From JAIOSM01 sp964565415 (GTDB lineage: Bacteria > Desulfobacterota > Desulfobacteria > Desulfobacterales > Desulfobacteraceae), in contig CAZMEX010000064.1 of NCBI GenBank assembly GCA_964565415.1, positions 1-21,292 on the forward strand: DNA of 21,292 bases. Reading direction: 5' to 3'. The notes under the pieces were generated by a model. That model saw only the letters and a program-made list of their open reading frames with translations. It had not been told where the DNA came from and made no database searches. Numbering within the stretch: position 1 is the stretch's first letter; each line of letters opens with the position of its first letter. The translations under genes were made by a program, and so were the position numbers. Below are positions 1 through 8,025 of the stretch, in pieces.

Positions 1-6
1 TGAAAG

Positions 7-714
7 CTATATACCAAGATATGCTTTTTGAACATCATCATTGGCAAGAAGGTTAGCACCTGTATCAGTTAATGTAATGGTACCTGTTTCCATAACATAA
101 CCACGGTGTGCTGCTTTAAGAGCAAGATTGGCATTCTGCTCAACAATAAAAATTGTAGTGCCGTGTTCTTTATTGATTTTTTTAATAATATCAAAAATCT
201 GTTTAACAATTATTGGAGCAAGACCTAGAGACGGCTCATCAAGAAGCAAGAGTTTTGGTCGTGCCATAAGAGCCCTTGAGATTGCGAGCATCTGTTGTTC
301 GCCACCGCTTAATGTCCCGCCGGTCTGGTTCTTTCTATCGGCAAGAATCGGGAATAAGCCATAGACATAGTCAAAATCTTTTTCTATCTCCTCCTTGTCA
401 TCTCGTAAAAAGGCCCCCATATCCAGATTTTCAGCCACTGAAAGATGAGGAAAGATTCTTCTTCCTTCCGGGACCTGACTTAAACCCAAGGCAACAATCT
501 TATCAGGACCAAGGCGTGTAATATCCTGACCCTTGAACTCAATCGTACCCTGTTTAGCAGGAACAATGCCACATGTTGTCATTAGGGTAGTAGATTTGCC
601 TGCTCCATTACCCCCGATAAGAGATACAATTTCCCCTTCATTGATTTCAATATCAATACCCTTAAGGGCCTGAATATTTCCATAATATGTATGTATATTT
701 GTTAATTTAAGCAT
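7..714 (-). CDS. livF: Branched-chain amino acid ABC transporter, ATP-binding protein LivF
   Basis: Second ATPase subunit of a LivFGHMK-type importer; it hydrolyses ATP at the cytoplasmic face to drive uptake of branched-chain or related amino acids. About 235 residues, the usual LivF length. It shows a Walker A GGNGAGKST (residues 34-42), the Q-loop region, the ABC signature LSGGEQQ, Walker B LLLLDEPSLGLAP and a switch histidine-region IVEQN, which is typical of LivF. The start chosen is the ATG at 714, because GGAG lies six bases upstream; an in-frame ATG at 720 and a TTG at 726 are alternatives. The chosen start overlaps the livG stop by 8 bp (ATGCTTAA), indicating translational coupling. 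It is the last gene of the operon inside the window; no terminator is visible in the six bases left. Family assignment is secure; the substrate is inferred. Confidence 0.95.
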   Translation of the reverse strand: MLKLTNIHTYYGNIQALKGIDIEINEGEIVSLIGGNGAGKSTTLMTTCGIVPAKQGTIEFKGQDITRLGPDKIVALGLSQVPEGRRIFPHLSVAENLDMGAFLRDDKEEIEKDFDYVYGLFPILADRKNQTGGTLSGGEQQMLAISRALMARPKLLLLDEPSLGLAPIIVKQIFDIIKKINKEHGTTIFIVEQNANLALKAAHRGYVMETGTITLTDTGANLLANDDVQKAYLGI

Positions 715-1492
715 CTTCATCTCCAAGATAGGCCTTGATTACCTGTGGGTTATTTTTAATTTCCTGGGCAGTACCTTCAGCAATCTTTTTACCATAGTCA
801 ACAACATGAATATTATCAGACAGACTCATGACAAGCTTCATATCATGTTCAATAAGTAAAATTGAGACATCTTCATTATCCCTTAACCAGATAATAAGGT
901 CATCCAGCTCCTTTGTCTCCTGGGGGTTCATTCCTGCAGCAGGTTCATCCAGCAACAATAAAAATGGGTCTGTGGCAAGGGCTCTTGCAATCTCAAGTCT
1001 TCTTTGGGCACCATAGGGCAGATTAATTGCCATCTCATTTACATATTGGTCAAGCCCAATTTTTTCAAGAATTTCATAACTGTCGGTAACTGCCTGCTGT
1101 TCTTCAAGCCTCTGGCTTTTAGGTTTCAGCATTGCCCCAAGAATACCGGAATGGAGCCTGCAATGTCGACCAATCATAACATTCTCAAGAACAGTCATTC
1201 CATGGAAAAGACGAATGTTCTGAAATGTTCTTGCAAGACCCCTTTCAGTTACAATATTGGGTTTTAAACCCAGCAGTGTATCTGTGGGTTTACCAGGAGG
1301 TGTAATCTCTACACTGCCTTCTGTTGGTTCATAAATACCGGTAATACAATTAAAAAATGTTGTTTTTCCTGCACCATTGGGTCCGATAAGAGCTGCAATT
1401 TCGCCTTTCTTAATGGAGATGTCGACACTATCCAGAGCAGTAAGACCTCCAAATTTCATTGTAAGGTTTTTTACATTTAGTATAGGTTCCAT
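707..1492 (-). CDS. livG: Branched-chain amino acid ABC transporter, ATP-binding protein LivG
   Basis: First ATPase subunit of the Liv importer, partner of LivF. 261 residues, normal for LivG. Visible are Walker A GPNGAGKTT near residue 37, a LivG-type insert with GLARTFQNIRLF (Q-loop), the signature region LPYGAQRRLEIARAL (a degenerate signature normal for LivG), Walker B LLLLDEPAAGMNP and the switch histidine in LLIEHDMKLVM. It starts 12 bp after the livM stop and overlaps livF by 8 bp, so it is clearly part of one transcript. The Shine-Dalgarno (GAAGAA) is weak, which fits coupled translation. Function in this operon is well supported; which amino acids are carried is not shown by the sequence. 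Confidence 0.96.
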   Translation of the reverse strand: MEPILNVKNLTMKFGGLTALDSVDISIKKGEIAALIGPNGAGKTTFFNCITGIYEPTEGSVEITPPGKPTDTLLGLKPNIVTERGLARTFQNIRLFHGMTVLENVMIGRHCRLHSGILGAMLKPKSQRLEEQQAVTDSYEILEKIGLDQYVNEMAINLPYGAQRRLEIARALATDPFLLLLDEPAAGMNPQETKELDDLIIWLRDNEDVSILLIEHDMKLVMSLSDNIHVVDYGKKIAEGTAQEIKNNPQVIKAYLGDEDA

Positions 1493-1504
1493 AAATTTTT
1501 TCTT

Positions 1505-2701
1505 CTATTTTTTTTCATATTTATAGGTTTTTCTTACAGCCTCAATAAAACCTTCGGGCTTAAATACCATCACAACCACCTGAAGAGCACCAAAAACAAG
1601 CATTCTGTATTCTGCAACTGCCCTTAAATATTCCGGCAGCAAGATCAAGACAAGGGCACCTGCAATAACTCCAATGGCTGATCCCATTCCACCGATAACA
1701 ACAACGCATAAAATGGTGATGGATTCCCAGATGGTAAAGGACATGGGATTAATATAGGATGTTTTTGCTGCAAAAATAACACCGGCAAGTCCTGCCCAGG
1801 TTGCACCCAAGGCAAAAGCTGTCAGTTTTGTTTTTGTTTTATCAATACCCATTGCCTGGCATGCTATTTCGTCATCCCGCAAAGCAATCCATGCTCTTCC
1901 TATTCTGGAATTTTCCAGCCTGTTTACAAAGAAGATAGTCAGGACACAAATTCCAACAATAATAAAGTAAATGTAAATTACAGTTTGATGCTGGTTGAGA
2001 GCCACGCCAAAACTTGATGGAGCAGGAATATCTTTTATACCCCTTGGACCATTGGTAAATGCAACCCAGTTCTCAAGCACTATTCTGATAATCTCTCCAA
2101 ATCCCAGGGTAACAATAGCAAGGTAATCACCCCTGAGCCTTAAGACAGGGTAACCCAGAAGGGTACCAAAAATAGCGCCAAGAAGGGCACTTAAGGGCAG
2201 AACAACCCAGAAGCTCCATCCAAGATGCATACTTAAAAGAGCATAGGCATAGGCTCCAATGGCATAAAAGAATACATATCCAAGATCTAAAAGACCTGCA
2301 AGCCCCACAACAATATTAAGACCTAAACCCAATACAACGTAAACCAGGGCTGAAATCATAATACTTGTATGATACATAGGTGTTACAAAGGGATATACCA
2401 ATGCAATAACAGCAATAAGTGCCAGAAACGGCAGGCGAAATTTTTCATGTTGCAGCAGCCTGTGAACCAGGGGGATTGAATCTTTAGTATCTTGTTTCTT
2501 TTTTTCTTCTTTTCTTCGTAGGAAATAATTCCATATAAGGGAGGCAAAAAATGCTCCTACTGCAACATAAAGGATATTCCACCATCGCCATATAACAATA
2601 TTTTTTATGGTATTTACTTTGATTACCATGATGGGAAAGGTTAGAATTATTGTCCATATAGAGAGAAAAAATGACTGTTTTATTTCGTTTTTTGTAACCA
2701 T
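1505..2701 (-). CDS. livM: Branched-chain amino acid ABC transporter, permease LivM
   Basis: Inner-membrane permease subunit, pairing with LivH to form the translocation path. 398 residues. The N-terminal about 90 residues carry two hydrophobic segments (about 12-30 and 40-60) followed by a highly basic/charged stretch RRKEEKKKQ; this resembles the extra N-terminal region of longer LivM proteins such as the enterobacterial ones. The core follows with many membrane segments, the LivM-typical GLAGLLDLGYVFFYAIGAY and the cytoplasmic ATPase-contact loop RAWIALRDDEIACQAMGI. It starts 8 bp after the livH stop and ends 12 bp before livG. No strong ribosome site is visible; a GAAGG overlaps the end of livH. 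Confident assignment. Confidence 0.95.
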   Translation of the reverse strand: MVTKNEIKQSFFLSIWTIILTFPIMVIKVNTIKNIVIWRWWNILYVAVGAFFASLIWNYFLRRKEEKKKQDTKDSIPLVHRLLQHEKFRLPFLALIAVIALVYPFVTPMYHTSIMISALVYVVLGLGLNIVVGLAGLLDLGYVFFYAIGAYAYALLSMHLGWSFWVVLPLSALLGAIFGTLLGYPVLRLRGDYLAIVTLGFGEIIRIVLENWVAFTNGPRGIKDIPAPSSFGVALNQHQTVIYIYFIIVGICVLTIFFVNRLENSRIGRAWIALRDDEIACQAMGIDKTKTKLTAFALGATWAGLAGVIFAAKTSYINPMSFTIWESITILCVVVIGGMGSAIGVIAGALVLILLPEYLRAVAEYRMLVFGALQVVVMVFKPEGFIEAVRKTYKYEKK

Positions 2702-2709
2702 AATTATAA

Positions 2710-3693
2710 TTAAACCTTCTTAGTCTCTTTTCTGCCAAGTATTCCCGATGGTCTGAAAATCAGGATTACAACCAGGAATGTAAAAGCACATACATCCTCA
2801 TATTCACTCCAGAAATAGCCTGTAAAAAAGCTTTCTGTCCAGCCAAGTACAAGGCTTCCCAAAACAGCACCCGGGATGCTTCCAATTCCTCCAAGAACAG
2901 CTGCAACAAATGCTTTTATTCCAGCTAAAAAGCCGATAAAAAAGTTTATCTGTCCAACATGGGAGGCGATTAGTACACCTCCTATGGCAGCAGTAGCAGA
3001 GCCTACAACAAAAGTTGTGGAAATAATTTTATTTACATTGATACCAACCAGAGCAGCCATGATTTTATCTTGAGAACTTGCTCTCATGGCTTTACCCATT
3101 CGGGTAAACTTGATAAGCATGCCAAGCAGTGCTGTAACAATCACTGTTGTTACAATAATCATCATTTCCGGTGCTGTAATAATGTGTGCCCACGGTTCCC
3201 AAAATTCAAACTGAGGAATAAGTTCCGGGAAAGGTAAATATTCAGGTGTTTGAGCAAGCATTACATAGTTTTGTAAAAAAAGGCTCATTCCAATGGCAGA
3301 GATGAGTGCTGAGAGCCTTGGTGCATTTCTAAGTGGTTTATAAGCTATTTTTTCAACTGTAAATCCATAGGCACATGAATAGGCGATCGCAAAAACAAAT
3401 GCGAGAATTACGATAACCACTTGATTGAATCCATAAAGACCTAGCATGGCAGCAATAATAAGGGCTGTGTAAGCACCTATCATATAAATTTCACCATGGG
3501 CAAAGTTGATAAGTTCAATAATACCGTAAACCATGGTATAGCCAACAGCTATCAGGGCATATATGCTGCCCCTTGTAAGACCCCCAAGAAAGAGTTCAAG
3601 AAAGTAGACAGGGTCACTGATGATTTCTTTAGCAGCAAAAAAGGCAAGAACACCTGCAATTGCTACTCCTATAATAATATTTAACCATCGCAT
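2710..3693 (-). CDS. livH: Branched-chain amino acid ABC transporter, permease LivH
   Basis: Inner-membrane permease subunit of the Liv importer. 327 residues, slightly longer than the common 290-310 because of an extra hydrophobic N-terminal segment (residues about 5-22). Hallmarks include GLTRGSIYALIAVGYTMVYG, then ELINFAHGEIYMIGAY (the LivH family signature) and a cytoplasmic loop with GKAMRASSQDKIMAALVGINV. The start ATG at 3693 lacks a well-placed ribosome site: CAGGAG lies about 16 bases upstream, so the exact start is less certain than the family. It is the first gene after the livK-livH hairpin (3748-3789) and is 8 bp from livM. Confidence 0.94.
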   Translation of the reverse strand: MRWLNIIIGVAIAGVLAFFAAKEIISDPVYFLELFLGGLTRGSIYALIAVGYTMVYGIIELINFAHGEIYMIGAYTALIIAAMLGLYGFNQVVIVILAFVFAIAYSCAYGFTVEKIAYKPLRNAPRLSALISAIGMSLFLQNYVMLAQTPEYLPFPELIPQFEFWEPWAHIITAPEMMIIVTTVIVTALLGMLIKFTRMGKAMRASSQDKIMAALVGINVNKIISTTFVVGSATAAIGGVLIASHVGQINFFIGFLAGIKAFVAAVLGGIGSIPGAVLGSLVLGWTESFFTGYFWSEYEDVCAFTFLVVILIFRPSGILGRKETKKV

Positions 3694-3747
3694 GTTAATT
3701 AATTTTAAACTCCTGATTTTTTAAAAAGGAAAGTTGTTGCCCATAAC

Positions 3748-3789
3748 AAAACAGGAGCAGTAATGATTTAAAAATTACGCTCCTGTTTT
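3748..3789 (-). terminator. Bulged 16-bp hairpin between livK and livH (probable attenuator/partial terminator)
   Basis: Arms at 3748-3764 and 3774-3789 pair as a 16-bp stem with a single bulged A and a 9-base loop. On the transcribed (minus) strand the stem ends in GTTTTGTTATG, a modest U-rich tail. Lying just after livK, it is the classic place for a partial terminator that leaves the periplasmic binding protein more abundant than the membrane and ATPase subunits. It could also be a 3'-end stabilising structure for a short livK mRNA. Confidence 0.7.
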
Positions 3790-3803
3790 AATCCAACTAA
3801 TAA

Positions 3804-4922
3804 CTAGTTAATCTGTTTATAAGCACCATCAATAACTTTGTATGCCGAGAATCCTACACCAATTACATCTCCTCTTTTATCAAAACCAATTTTTCCCAAA
3901 GGAGTTTCGATTTTTTCAGATAAAAGAGCTGCTCTCATTTTGTCATAATCAAGAGATCCTGCTTTTTCAGCTGCATTTGCAAGGGCCTGTACAGCTGAAT
4001 AACCCTGCATGAAAAATGTTCCTGGGTCTTCGCTATATTTTTTCTGATGTTTTTTCAAAAGTTTTTGATAAAGCGGGTTGCTTGAAGTATCATCTGGACC
4101 GGTTGCATAAACACCATCAGAATACTTGCCAGCAAGTGTAACAAAGTTGTCACCGATTATACCGTCACCGCCAAAGAAAGTAGTTTTAACTCTTTTTTTA
4201 ACAAGAAGTTGAATAATCTTGGATGCATCTGAATGATATCCGCCCCACATTGTAACATCAGCTTTTGATCTTTTTATTTTTTGTACGATTGCAGTGTAGT
4301 CAACAGCACCGGTAGTTACACCTTCAAAAAGAACAACTTCAACGCCGCCTTTTTTTTCAAAGCTTGCTTTTACAAGTTCCATCTGACCTCTGCCATAGTC
4401 GCCTTTATCATGGATAAGAGCAACTTTTTTTACATGGAGTTGTTCTATGGCAATCTTTGTCATTAGAACTGCCTGGGCGCCATCATAGGAAATTGTTCTG
4501 AAAAAATTTGGATTGTCTCCTGAAAAAGTTAATCCATCATTGGTTGAAGCAGGAGAAACAACAAGAAGTTTTGCATCTTTATAGACTTTGTTAGCTGCCA
4601 GAGTAGCTCCTGAGCAGATATGACCCACAATCATCTGTGCACCGTCTGAAACAAGTTTCATTGCCATGTTTACAGCAATTTCAGGTTTACAAACATCATC
4701 ACCAATTATAAGTTCAACTTTTTTCCCAAGGATACCACCTTTTGCATTAAGGTCATCAACAGCAATTTCATAACCTCTTACAGCAGAGATTCCGTATGGT
4801 GCAAGGTCTCCAGAGACAACTCCACCAGCACCAATTTTAATAGTGTCACCACTAAATCCTGGTGCTGCAAATAATGCCAATGCAAACAAGCCGAGTACTA
4901 ACGATTTAAAAAATACTCTCAT
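3804..4922 (-). CDS. livK: Branched-chain amino acid ABC transporter, periplasmic substrate-binding protein LivK-type
   Basis: Periplasmic solute receptor delivering substrate to LivHM. 372 residues, family-typical. An N-terminal signal peptide is visible (MRVFFKSLVLGLFALALFAAPGFSG, cleavage probably near residue 24). No lipobox cysteine is seen, so the protein is probably soluble in the periplasm. The mature part begins DTIKIGAGGVVSGDLAPYG and contains AVDDLNAKGGILGKKVELI, SPASTNDGLT and NFFRTISYD, all typical of the peripla_BP_6 fold. Ribosome site AGGGGAG is well placed before the ATG at 4922. A sigma70-like promoter lies about 90 bp upstream and a hairpin follows the gene. Substrate could be leucine/isoleucine/valine, another amino acid or an amide; the sequence alone does not settle this. 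Confidence 0.93.
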   Translation of the reverse strand: MRVFFKSLVLGLFALALFAAPGFSGDTIKIGAGGVVSGDLAPYGISAVRGYEIAVDDLNAKGGILGKKVELIIGDDVCKPEIAVNMAMKLVSDGAQMIVGHICSGATLAANKVYKDAKLLVVSPASTNDGLTFSGDNPNFFRTISYDGAQAVLMTKIAIEQLHVKKVALIHDKGDYGRGQMELVKASFEKKGGVEVVLFEGVTTGAVDYTAIVQKIKRSKADVTMWGGYHSDASKIIQLLVKKRVKTTFFGGDGIIGDNFVTLAGKYSDGVYATGPDDTSSNPLYQKLLKKHQKKYSEDPGTFFMQGYSAVQALANAAEKAGSLDYDKMRAALLSEKIETPLGKIGFDKRGDVIGVGFSAYKVIDGAYKQIN

Positions 4923-5009
4923 TTTTTAACTCCCCTTTATTAAAATTATAAATTAATACCTCTAACTACAATTAAACTTTTATAATGTAATTTAAAACAA
5001 ATCCCTGCA

Positions 5010-5038
5010 AATATAGAAAAAAGAAATTGTATAGTCAA
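5010..5038 (-). promoter_or_regulatory. Candidate sigma70 promoter of the liv operon
   Basis: On the minus strand, TTGACT (5033-5038) is separated by 17 bp from TATATT (5010-5015), close to the housekeeping consensus with ideal spacing. The predicted start of transcription lies near 5003, giving a leader of about 80 nt before livK. A second TTGACA at 5047-5052 has no good -10 partner at 16-18 bp. No GG-N10-GC (-24/-12) element for sigma54 was found in 4923-5114. Confidence 0.6.
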
Positions 5039-5078
5039 GTAAAAAATGTCAACCTTAAAAGAAAAAAAATTTAGTTTT

Positions 5079-5101
5079 TTTTATGAAGGGGCTTCATAAA
5101 A
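5079..5101. other. Perfect 10-bp inverted repeat downstream of the sigma54 regulator gene
   Basis: TTTTATGAAG and CTTCATAAAA flank a 3-base GGG/CCC loop. It starts 14 bp beyond the regulator's stop codon and lies upstream of the liv promoter. On the minus strand the stem is followed by AAAACTAAA and only then by eight T residues, so it is not a textbook intrinsic terminator. It could be a weak terminator for the regulator gene or a protein-binding site. Confidence 0.45.
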
Positions 5102-5114
5102 CGCAAAAAGCTTA

Positions 5115-6656
5115 TCATCGGTACTCTTTATAATTAATTTTATATCTGGCAGCTTTATATGAGAATTTGCGGACTGTTAAACCAATCCGGGTAGCAGAAT
5201 TTTTAATATTCCCTTTTGTTCTTTTCAATGAATCAATTAAGATTTTTTTCTCAAACTCAGCTATGGATCTATTAAAGGGCTGATCAATTAAATATTTTTC
5301 TTTTTTTAAGGATTTGTTTTCAATTTGCAGGCTTGGAGGAAGATGAAAGCTGTGCACAGCCTCATCATTGCACAATATTACTGCCCGCTCAATACAGTTT
5401 TCAAGTTCCCTTACATTGCCGGGCCAGTGGTAGGTCATCATCATGTCAATGGCAGGAGTGGAAAACCTTTTTATGCTCTTTTCATGTTCTTTTACGTATT
5501 TTTCAAGAAAGTGATCTGCAAGAAGAATGATATCTGTCTTTCTCATTCTCAGGAGAGGTAAATAAATAGGGAAAACATTAAGTCTGAAATAGAGATCATT
5601 TCTAAACAAGCCTTTTTGAACCATCTCTTCAAGATTACTGTTGGTAGCAGCTATTATCCTGATATCGGTTTTAATTTTTTTTATTCCACCAACCGGCTCA
5701 AACTCCTTTTCCTGGAGAAAGCGTAAAAGTTTTACCTGAACACTTAAATCCATATTGCCGATCTCATCCAAAAAAAGTGTTCCCTTGTCTGCTATTTCAA
5801 ATTTACCTTTTTTACTGGCAAAAGCTCCTGTAAAAGCACCTTTAGTATGTCCAAAGAGTTCACTTTCAATTAGATTTTTTGGAATTGCAGCACAGTTTAG
5901 TTTTATAAATGGATTTTTATTTCTGTGGCTGTTGTAGTGTATGGAGTTTGCTACAAGCTCCTTGCCTGTGCCGGATTCTCCTCTGATCAATACAGTTGCA
6001 TTACTCCTGGAGACCTGGGATATCATCTGCATTACTTCACGCATTTTATTGGAGTTTCCAATAATATTAGAAAATTTAAATTTTGTTTTAAGTTCAGTCT
6101 TCAACCTTAAGTTTTCCTGATTCAGCAGTGTCTTTTCCAACCTGGAATTGTCAAGATTAACAAGATTAGGTGCAATCATTGTGGCTACTACTGATAATAT
6201 TTTCTCACCGTTTTTTAAAAACTCTTTGCCATCAAAATATCTGTCTGCACTTATGGCTCCTATAATCTTATCTTTTTTTTTAACAGGGATGCAGATAAAA
6301 GAGAATTCATTTTCATCATTATCATGGGCAGCTGTTTTATTTAGAAAAAGAGGATCTTTGCTTATCCTTGGTACAATCTTTGGTTTTCCTGTTTCAATCA
6401 CCTTGCCTATGATTCCCTCACCTGCCTGATATACAGTGCTGTTAATAATATTTTTATCAATACCATGGGCAACTTCAATTCTTATCTCTTTTTTTTCAGG
6501 AACTGACAAAAAGACTATACCCCTTATGAGGTTTAAATTTTTGGAAAGTATGGAAAGAACAGTATATAAAGATTGTTTTGTATTTCCATGTTTATAATCT
6601 TGATTTAATGCCTCGCTTATTTCATAGAGCCATTCAATTTCTTTCTTGGTTTTCAT
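5115..6656 (-). CDS. Sigma54-dependent transcriptional activator with GAF sensor domain
   Basis: Bacterial enhancer-binding protein that would remodel sigma54-RNA polymerase. 513 residues in NifA-like order: N-terminal GAF domain (about 20-170) as the likely signal sensor, AAA+ domain (about 195-430) and C-terminal Fis-type HTH (about 465-508). Key motifs are Walker A GESGTGKE (226-233), the sigma54-contact loop GAFTGA (273-278), Walker B GTLFLDEIG (292-300), arginine-finger region FRNDLYFRLNVFP (from 351) and WPGNVREL. The HTH ATRIGLTVRKFSYKAARYKI resembles that of NifA more than NtrC. There is no receiver domain, so it is probably ligand- or partner-controlled rather than phosphorylated. 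The start ATG at 6656 has no clear ribosome site. It is co-oriented with and upstream of liv, making it a candidate liv regulator, but no sigma54 promoter is visible before livK. Confidence 0.92.
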   Translation of the reverse strand: MKTKKEIEWLYEISEALNQDYKHGNTKQSLYTVLSILSKNLNLIRGIVFLSVPEKKEIRIEVAHGIDKNIINSTVYQAGEGIIGKVIETGKPKIVPRISKDPLFLNKTAAHDNDENEFSFICIPVKKKDKIIGAISADRYFDGKEFLKNGEKILSVVATMIAPNLVNLDNSRLEKTLLNQENLRLKTELKTKFKFSNIIGNSNKMREVMQMISQVSRSNATVLIRGESGTGKELVANSIHYNSHRNKNPFIKLNCAAIPKNLIESELFGHTKGAFTGAFASKKGKFEIADKGTLFLDEIGNMDLSVQVKLLRFLQEKEFEPVGGIKKIKTDIRIIAATNSNLEEMVQKGLFRNDLYFRLNVFPIYLPLLRMRKTDIILLADHFLEKYVKEHEKSIKRFSTPAIDMMMTYHWPGNVRELENCIERAVILCNDEAVHSFHLPPSLQIENKSLKKEKYLIDQPFNRSIAEFEKKILIDSLKRTKGNIKNSATRIGLTVRKFSYKAARYKINYKEYR

Positions 6657-6700
6657 AATGTTTTAACTTAAAGCTTTAAAATTAAAGTTGATATGAACTG

Positions 6701-6729
6701 TTGCCATGCCCTTTGTTATGATATATTAG
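6701..6729 (+). promoter_or_regulatory. Weak candidate promoter for the tandem sensor genes
   Basis: TTGCCA (6701-6706) is followed after 17 bp by TATTAG (6724-6729), or after 15 bp by TATATT (6722-6727). The region between the divergent genes (6657-6834) is so AT-rich that chance matches are expected, so this is a suggestion only. Confidence 0.25.
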
Positions 6730-6834
6730 TATTTGATTAAAATTATATATTATGCAACAATAAAATTTACAAGGAGATCTTTGGCAAGCATCAATTTCTT
6801 TTTATGCTTTTAATTTATTCAGGGCTTAAATCTT

Positions 6835-8025
6835 ATGGATAAATCAAATAAAACAGACAGCACTTTTAATATTGAAGATGCTGATAAAAGATTACAGGCT
6901 TTATTTGAAATTTCCAATGCAGTCAACAGCACAACAAATTTAGATGAACTGTATAAAGCTATTCATAAATCCCTTGGTAAAATATTAAAGGCAGATAATT
7001 TATACATTGCTAAGTACGATGAAAAAGAAGATGTTTTAACTTTACCCTATCTTGTTGATTGTGTAGATGAAAACCCTGAACCTATATTAAATTTCAGCAA
7101 AACTCACTCTTTAACCAGAAAGGTTATAGAGACAAAAAAGCCAATAATTCTTTATATAAATGATCTTGCTAAAGAGACAATTATCGCCACCCCTCCAAAA
7201 GTATGGCTGGGAGCACCTTTAATAGTTAAAAACAAGGTAATCGGGGTCATTGCTATTCAGGATTATATATCTGAGAACACATACCGCCAGGGAGATCTTG
7301 ATATATTAAATTCTGTTTCCCAGCATATTGCCCTTGCCATAGAGAGAAAAGAGAATGATGACGCTCTGAAAGAGCAGGGAGAGATTTTAGAGAAGATACT
7401 TGAATCGTCACCAGTAGGTATTGCTCTTATTGAAGATCGTGTTTTCAAATGGGTGAACAATGAGATTGCAAAAATATATGGTTATGAAAGCAAAAAAGAT
7501 ATGGAGAATAAAAGCGTTGAAATGATTTATGCTTCCAAAGAAGATTTTGATAAAGCAGGTAAGATCATAGACACACAATGCCGGAAAAAGGCAAAAGCTG
7601 ATTTTGAATATAATCATATACGTAAAGATAAAACAATTTTTCCTGCACATATTATCATTAACAGCGCTGACAGCAAAAATCCATTTGCATGGAACATAGC
7701 TTCTATTACAGATTTGTCTGAACAGAAAGCTGCTGAAATGGAAAAAATCAAAAATGAAAAACTTCAGGGTGTGCTTGAAATGGCTGGAGCGGTCTGTCAT
7801 GAATTAAGCCAGCCTCTCCAGACCATACTTGGTTATTCTGAGCTTTTAATTATGGATAATGATGATACAATTGATTTTGATAAAAGTCTTGATACAATAA
7901 TTGATCAAGCAACCAGAATCGGTAAAATCACAAAAAAACTCTCAAAAATTACCAAATATCAAACCATTGATTATGCTGGGAGTACAAAAATTTTTGATAT
8001 TTGGGAGTCAGATAACAATTCATAA
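6835..8025 (+). CDS. GAF-PAS-HisKA sensor protein lacking an ATPase domain (copy 1)
   Basis: 396 residues: GAF (about 20-172), a helical linker, PAS (about 183-297, with TPVG-like SSPVGIALIEDRVFKWVNNE), and a phospho-acceptor helix pair (about 309-378) whose H-box is AGAVCHELSQPLQTILGY with His322. The chain then ends at KIFDIWESDNNS, with no N, G1 or G2 boxes. It therefore looks like a histidine-kinase-type dimerisation/acceptor protein that cannot bind ATP itself. It may be phosphorylated in trans, may act as a receptor for another kinase, or may bind the divergently encoded activator. No membrane segment is seen; cytoplasmic. The start ATG at 6835 has only AGGG 10 bases upstream; a much stronger AAGGAG at 6771 serves no long frame. 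Clearly paralogous to the next gene. Confidence 0.85.
   Translation: MDKSNKTDSTFNIEDADKRLQALFEISNAVNSTTNLDELYKAIHKSLGKILKADNLYIAKYDEKEDVLTLPYLVDCVDENPEPILNFSKTHSLTRKVIETKKPIILYINDLAKETIIATPPKVWLGAPLIVKNKVIGVIAIQDYISENTYRQGDLDILNSVSQHIALAIERKENDDALKEQGEILEKILESSPVGIALIEDRVFKWVNNEIAKIYGYESKKDMENKSVEMIYASKEDFDKAGKIIDTQCRKKAKADFEYNHIRKDKTIFPAHIIINSADSKNPFAWNIASITDLSEQKAAEMEKIKNEKLQGVLEMAGAVCHELSQPLQTILGYSELLIMDNDDTIDFDKSLDTIIDQATRIGKITKKLSKITKYQTIDYAGSTKIFDIWESDNNS

Noticed and set aside
5001..5012. Possible -12 element TTTGCA (minus strand) before livK
   Set aside because: The position 10 bp upstream holds TT instead of GG, so the -24 half is missing.
6668..6679. Palindrome TTAAAGCTTTAA before the sigma54 activator gene
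   Set aside because: Short and nearly all A/T in a very AT-rich spacer; expected by chance.
6781..6808. Possible sigma54 site starting TTGGCAAGC upstream of the sensor genes
   Set aside because: The -24-like TGGCA is present, but no GC occurs at the required 10-bp distance from GG.
7408..7800. Antisense open frame of 130 codons inside sensor copy 1
   Set aside because: Cys/Phe-rich low-complexity translation opposite a clear PAS/HisKA coding region; no start signals.
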